Shown: piece by piece, positions 62,413-64,000 of the stretch
How the letters are laid out: the number at the start of each line of letters is the position of its first letter
How positions within the stretch are numbered: the stretch's first letter is position 1
Assembly: GCF_052048135.1 (NCBI RefSeq)
Contig: NZ_JBNAIM010000002.1
Location: 248,001 to 312,000 of the forward strand
Direction: 5' to 3'
DNA length: 64,000 nt
From: Pelagibacter sp052048135
GTDB lineage: Bacteria > Pseudomonadota > Alphaproteobacteria > Pelagibacterales > Pelagibacteraceae
Notes under the pieces: model-generated
The model's database searches: none
Told to the model about the DNA's origin: nothing
Seen by the model: the letters and a program-made list of their open reading frames with translations, nothing else
Translations under genes and position numbers: made by a program

Positions 62413-63551
62413 TGAAAAAAGTTGCTATTATTGGAGCTGGTATTTCGGGGCTGTTCATTGCAAATTTGTTTAAAAAAAATTTAAATTATCAAATTACAGT
62501 ATATGAAAAAAATAGCTCAACTGATACAGAAGGGGGTTATGGAATTCAATTATCAGTGAATAGTGTGAAGCTTTTAAATCAAATTGGATTTGATAAATTT
62601 CAAAATGATAAAAAGTTTAATCCAGATAAAATAAATTTTTACTCAATTAAGAGCTCAAACAAGATATGTGATTTAAATATTTCAGATTTTAATTCAGAAG
62701 ATTGTAAGTATACAACTTTGAGAAGGTCTGATTTAGTTAATTTCTTAAAAACAGATTTAGGTAGCTTAATTAAAACCAATCACAGTATTTCGAAGATAGA
62801 TCAAGAAAATCAAAAAATTAAACTTACTTTTCAAAACAACGAAAATTTTGAATGTGATTATTTAATTATTTCAGATGGAGTTTTCTCAAAAAGTAAAAAT
62901 CTTATTTCAAATAATAAAGCTCAACCAAAATACAATAATACATTGGCTTTAAGAGGCATGATAACCAGTTCTTCTAAAATCGATCGTAAAAATATTTCGT
63001 TATTTTTAGGTCCTAATTTTCATTATGTAATTTATCCTGTAAGTCCAACTGGAGACTTTAATTTTATAGCAATAATGAAATATAATCTTTCTATCAATGA
63101 ACAAAAAAACTACTCATTATTTAGTGATGAAAATTTTGTTAAAGGGATATTGGATAATATCCCATCAGAAATGAAAGAATTTTTAAATGAAGTTAAGGAA
63201 TTAAAAATATTCCCAGTATTTGTTAGTGATGATTTTTTTAAAACAAAAAATAATAATATTCAATTCATAGGTGATGCTTTTTTTGCTTTTCCACCCTCAT
63301 TTGCTCAAGGAGCATCTCAATCAATAGAGGGAGCATATGAATTATTTAAGAATATAGAAAATAATACAGAAAAAGATTTTTATAAAAATAGAGTTAATAA
63401 AACAAAAAAAATAAATATAAGATCAAAATTTAATCAATTTGCATTCCATTTATCAAATCCTTTAACAAAAAATATAAGAAATATTTTTTTAAAAAGATTA
63501 ACAAAAAATAAAAAGTTTTTAGAAAGTTATCTTGGTAAAATTTATAGATGA
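62412..63551 (+). CDS. FAD-dependent monooxygenase (UbiH/salicylate hydroxylase-like)
   Basis: A 379-residue flavoprotein of the aromatic-ring hydroxylase type. It has the FAD-binding GxGxxG in AIIGAGISGLFIANLF (residues 4-19), a TLRRSDLVNFLK segment near 104, LIISDGVFSKSKN (DG motif near 153) and FIGDAFFAFPPSFAQGASQSIEGAY (GD motif near 287). The start overlaps the mutY stop (TAATG). Ubiquinone synthesis or aromatic-compound breakdown is possible; the sequence does not decide. Confidence 0.85.
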   Translation: MKKVAIIGAGISGLFIANLFKKNLNYQITVYEKNSSTDTEGGYGIQLSVNSVKLLNQIGFDKFQNDKKFNPDKINFYSIKSSNKICDLNISDFNSEDCKYTTLRRSDLVNFLKTDLGSLIKTNHSISKIDQENQKIKLTFQNNENFECDYLIISDGVFSKSKNLISNNKAQPKYNNTLALRGMITSSSKIDRKNISLFLGPNFHYVIYPVSPTGDFNFIAIMKYNLSINEQKNYSLFSDENFVKGILDNIPSEMKEFLNEVKELKIFPVFVSDDFFKTKNNNIQFIGDAFFAFPPSFAQGASQSIEGAYELFKNIENNTEKDFYKNRVNKTKKINIRSKFNQFAFHLSNPLTKNIRNIFLKRLTKNKKFLESYLGKIYR

Positions 63552-64000
63552 TTTTTATTTAGAAGGAATCTTTGCCTTAAATTGTCTATTGGTACGAAAG
63601 AGCTTCCCAATTCACAATGCCAATAAGTCCAACCATTGCAGCTTTCAGCACCCAAGATTGTAGCTGCTACTTTGTGAATTGAACCTTCTGTTTGATCATG
63701 TTTAATACTGCCATCAGCCATTATTTTTGCGCTAATTTTCTTTTTATTATCAAAAATAGTAGTTCCTGGTTTAATTATTCCTAATTCAACTAATGAACCA
63801 AACGGTATTCTTGGTTTAGATCTACCATTCTGCAAAGTATCTAGAAAATCATCTTCTATAGGTTTTGCTTTCTTTAGTCTTAGTTCAGCAGCTTTAAAAT
63901 AGGTTTTTTCTTTTTCAATTCCGTAATAATTTCTTCCTAATTTTTTAGCAACTGTTGCTGTAGTCCCAGATCCTAAAAAAGGATCTAAAATTAAATCATT
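63542..64000 (-). CDS. ccrM: CcrM-type adenine-N6 DNA methyltransferase, 3' part
   Basis: Cell-cycle GANTC methyltransferase; the 5' part lies beyond the window. Reading from base 64000 the frame gives NDLILDPFLGSGTTATVAKKLGR, the SAM-binding DPF.GSGTT motif, and GIEKEKTYFKAAELRL. It then has the C-terminal RAMA domain of CcrM (FGSLVELGIIKPGTTIFDNKK, ISAKIMADGSI, SCNGWTYWHCE). 153 codons are visible. It overlaps the convergent monooxygenase by 10 bases. Confidence 0.9.
   Translation of the reverse strand, partial: NDLILDPFLGSGTTATVAKKLGRNYYGIEKEKTYFKAAELRLKKAKPIEDDFLDTLQNGRSKPRIPFGSLVELGIIKPGTTIFDNKKKISAKIMADGSIKHDQTEGSIHKVAATILGAESCNGWTYWHCELGSSFVPIDNLRQRFLLNKNHL

Noticed and set aside
1..64000. 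tRNA, rRNA, CRISPR, insertion sequences, prophage or toxin-antitoxin modules
   Set aside because: Gaps were read by eye on both strands; no cloverleaf-like sequence with a conserved T-arm, regular spacer array, transposase or phage gene was seen. A tRNAscan and IS search would settle it.

Overview
This window is chromosomal DNA of a SAR11-type alphaproteobacterium (Candidatus Pelagibacter or a close relative). The evidence is strong A+T richness with Lys/Asn/Ile-rich proteins, almost no intergenic space, many genes overlapping by 1-20 bases, short versions of standard proteins, a tandem SAM-II/SAM-V riboswitch before a homocysteine methyltransferase, the order mutY / DUF721 / dsbA-like / smc / Fo-ATPase, and a CcrM-type methyltransferase. 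I saw no tRNA, rRNA, CRISPR, insertion sequence or prophage. The assignment rests on gene content and order, not on a database search.

Layout. 0-3.7 kb: nucleobase salvage (a phosphoribosyltransferase cut by the window edge, an AzgA/PbuG-type permease, a small lipoprotein, a uracil/xanthine-type permease). 3.8-6.4 kb: Hsp20 and oligopeptidase B. 6.4-16 kb: a J-domain membrane protein, a GT9 glycosyltransferase, a DapA-like aldolase with a cyclopropane-fatty-acid synthase, a Lys-rich coiled-coil protein of unknown role, TldD/TldE and small membrane or exported proteins. 16-21.6 kb: TypA, a 38-codon basic ORF, an exported beta-lactamase-fold protein and groES-groEL. 21.7-28.2 kb: HAD hydrolase, ribF, ileS, lspA, a lipoprotein and pgi. 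28-36 kb: rsmD, purD, then ubiA-msbA-waaA-lpxK-lpxL, read leftward, for lipid A/Kdo and ubiquinone. 36-40 kb: quinone reductase, pirin, DoxX, CDGSH protein and the riboswitch-controlled homocysteine methyltransferase. 40-48.9 kb: HAD dehalogenase, rsmE, a complete aa3-type cytochrome oxidase operon (ctaC-ctaD-ctaB-coxF-ctaG-ctaE-surf1), thrC and a peroxiredoxin. 48.9-55.6 kb: a leftward operon crtI-crtB-crtY-blh-ispH-thrB-rnhA. 55.6-61.4 kb: the leftward series dciA, dsbA-like, smc, atpI, atpB, atpE, atpF', atpF, which runs straight into crtI. 61.4-64 kb: mutY, an FAD monooxygenase and the 3' end of ccrM.

How it fits together. CrtB, CrtI, CrtY and Blh give the route from geranylgeranyl-PP through beta-carotene to retinal, the chromophore of proteorhodopsin; the rhodopsin and crtE are not in this window. 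IspH, in the same gene series, supplies the isoprenoid precursor. The series sits 39 bases downstream of the ATP-synthase Fo genes on the same strand, so parts of a light-to-proton-to-ATP route lie next to each other, and a respiratory proton pump (cytochrome oxidase) is encoded nearby. Two heat-shock loci carry matching RpoH-type promoters. The most information-rich regulatory DNA is 38.77-39.04 kb, where a promoter, SAM-II aptamer, antiterminator/terminator, SAM-V aptamer and an unexplained 13-bp hairpin follow one another before bhmT.
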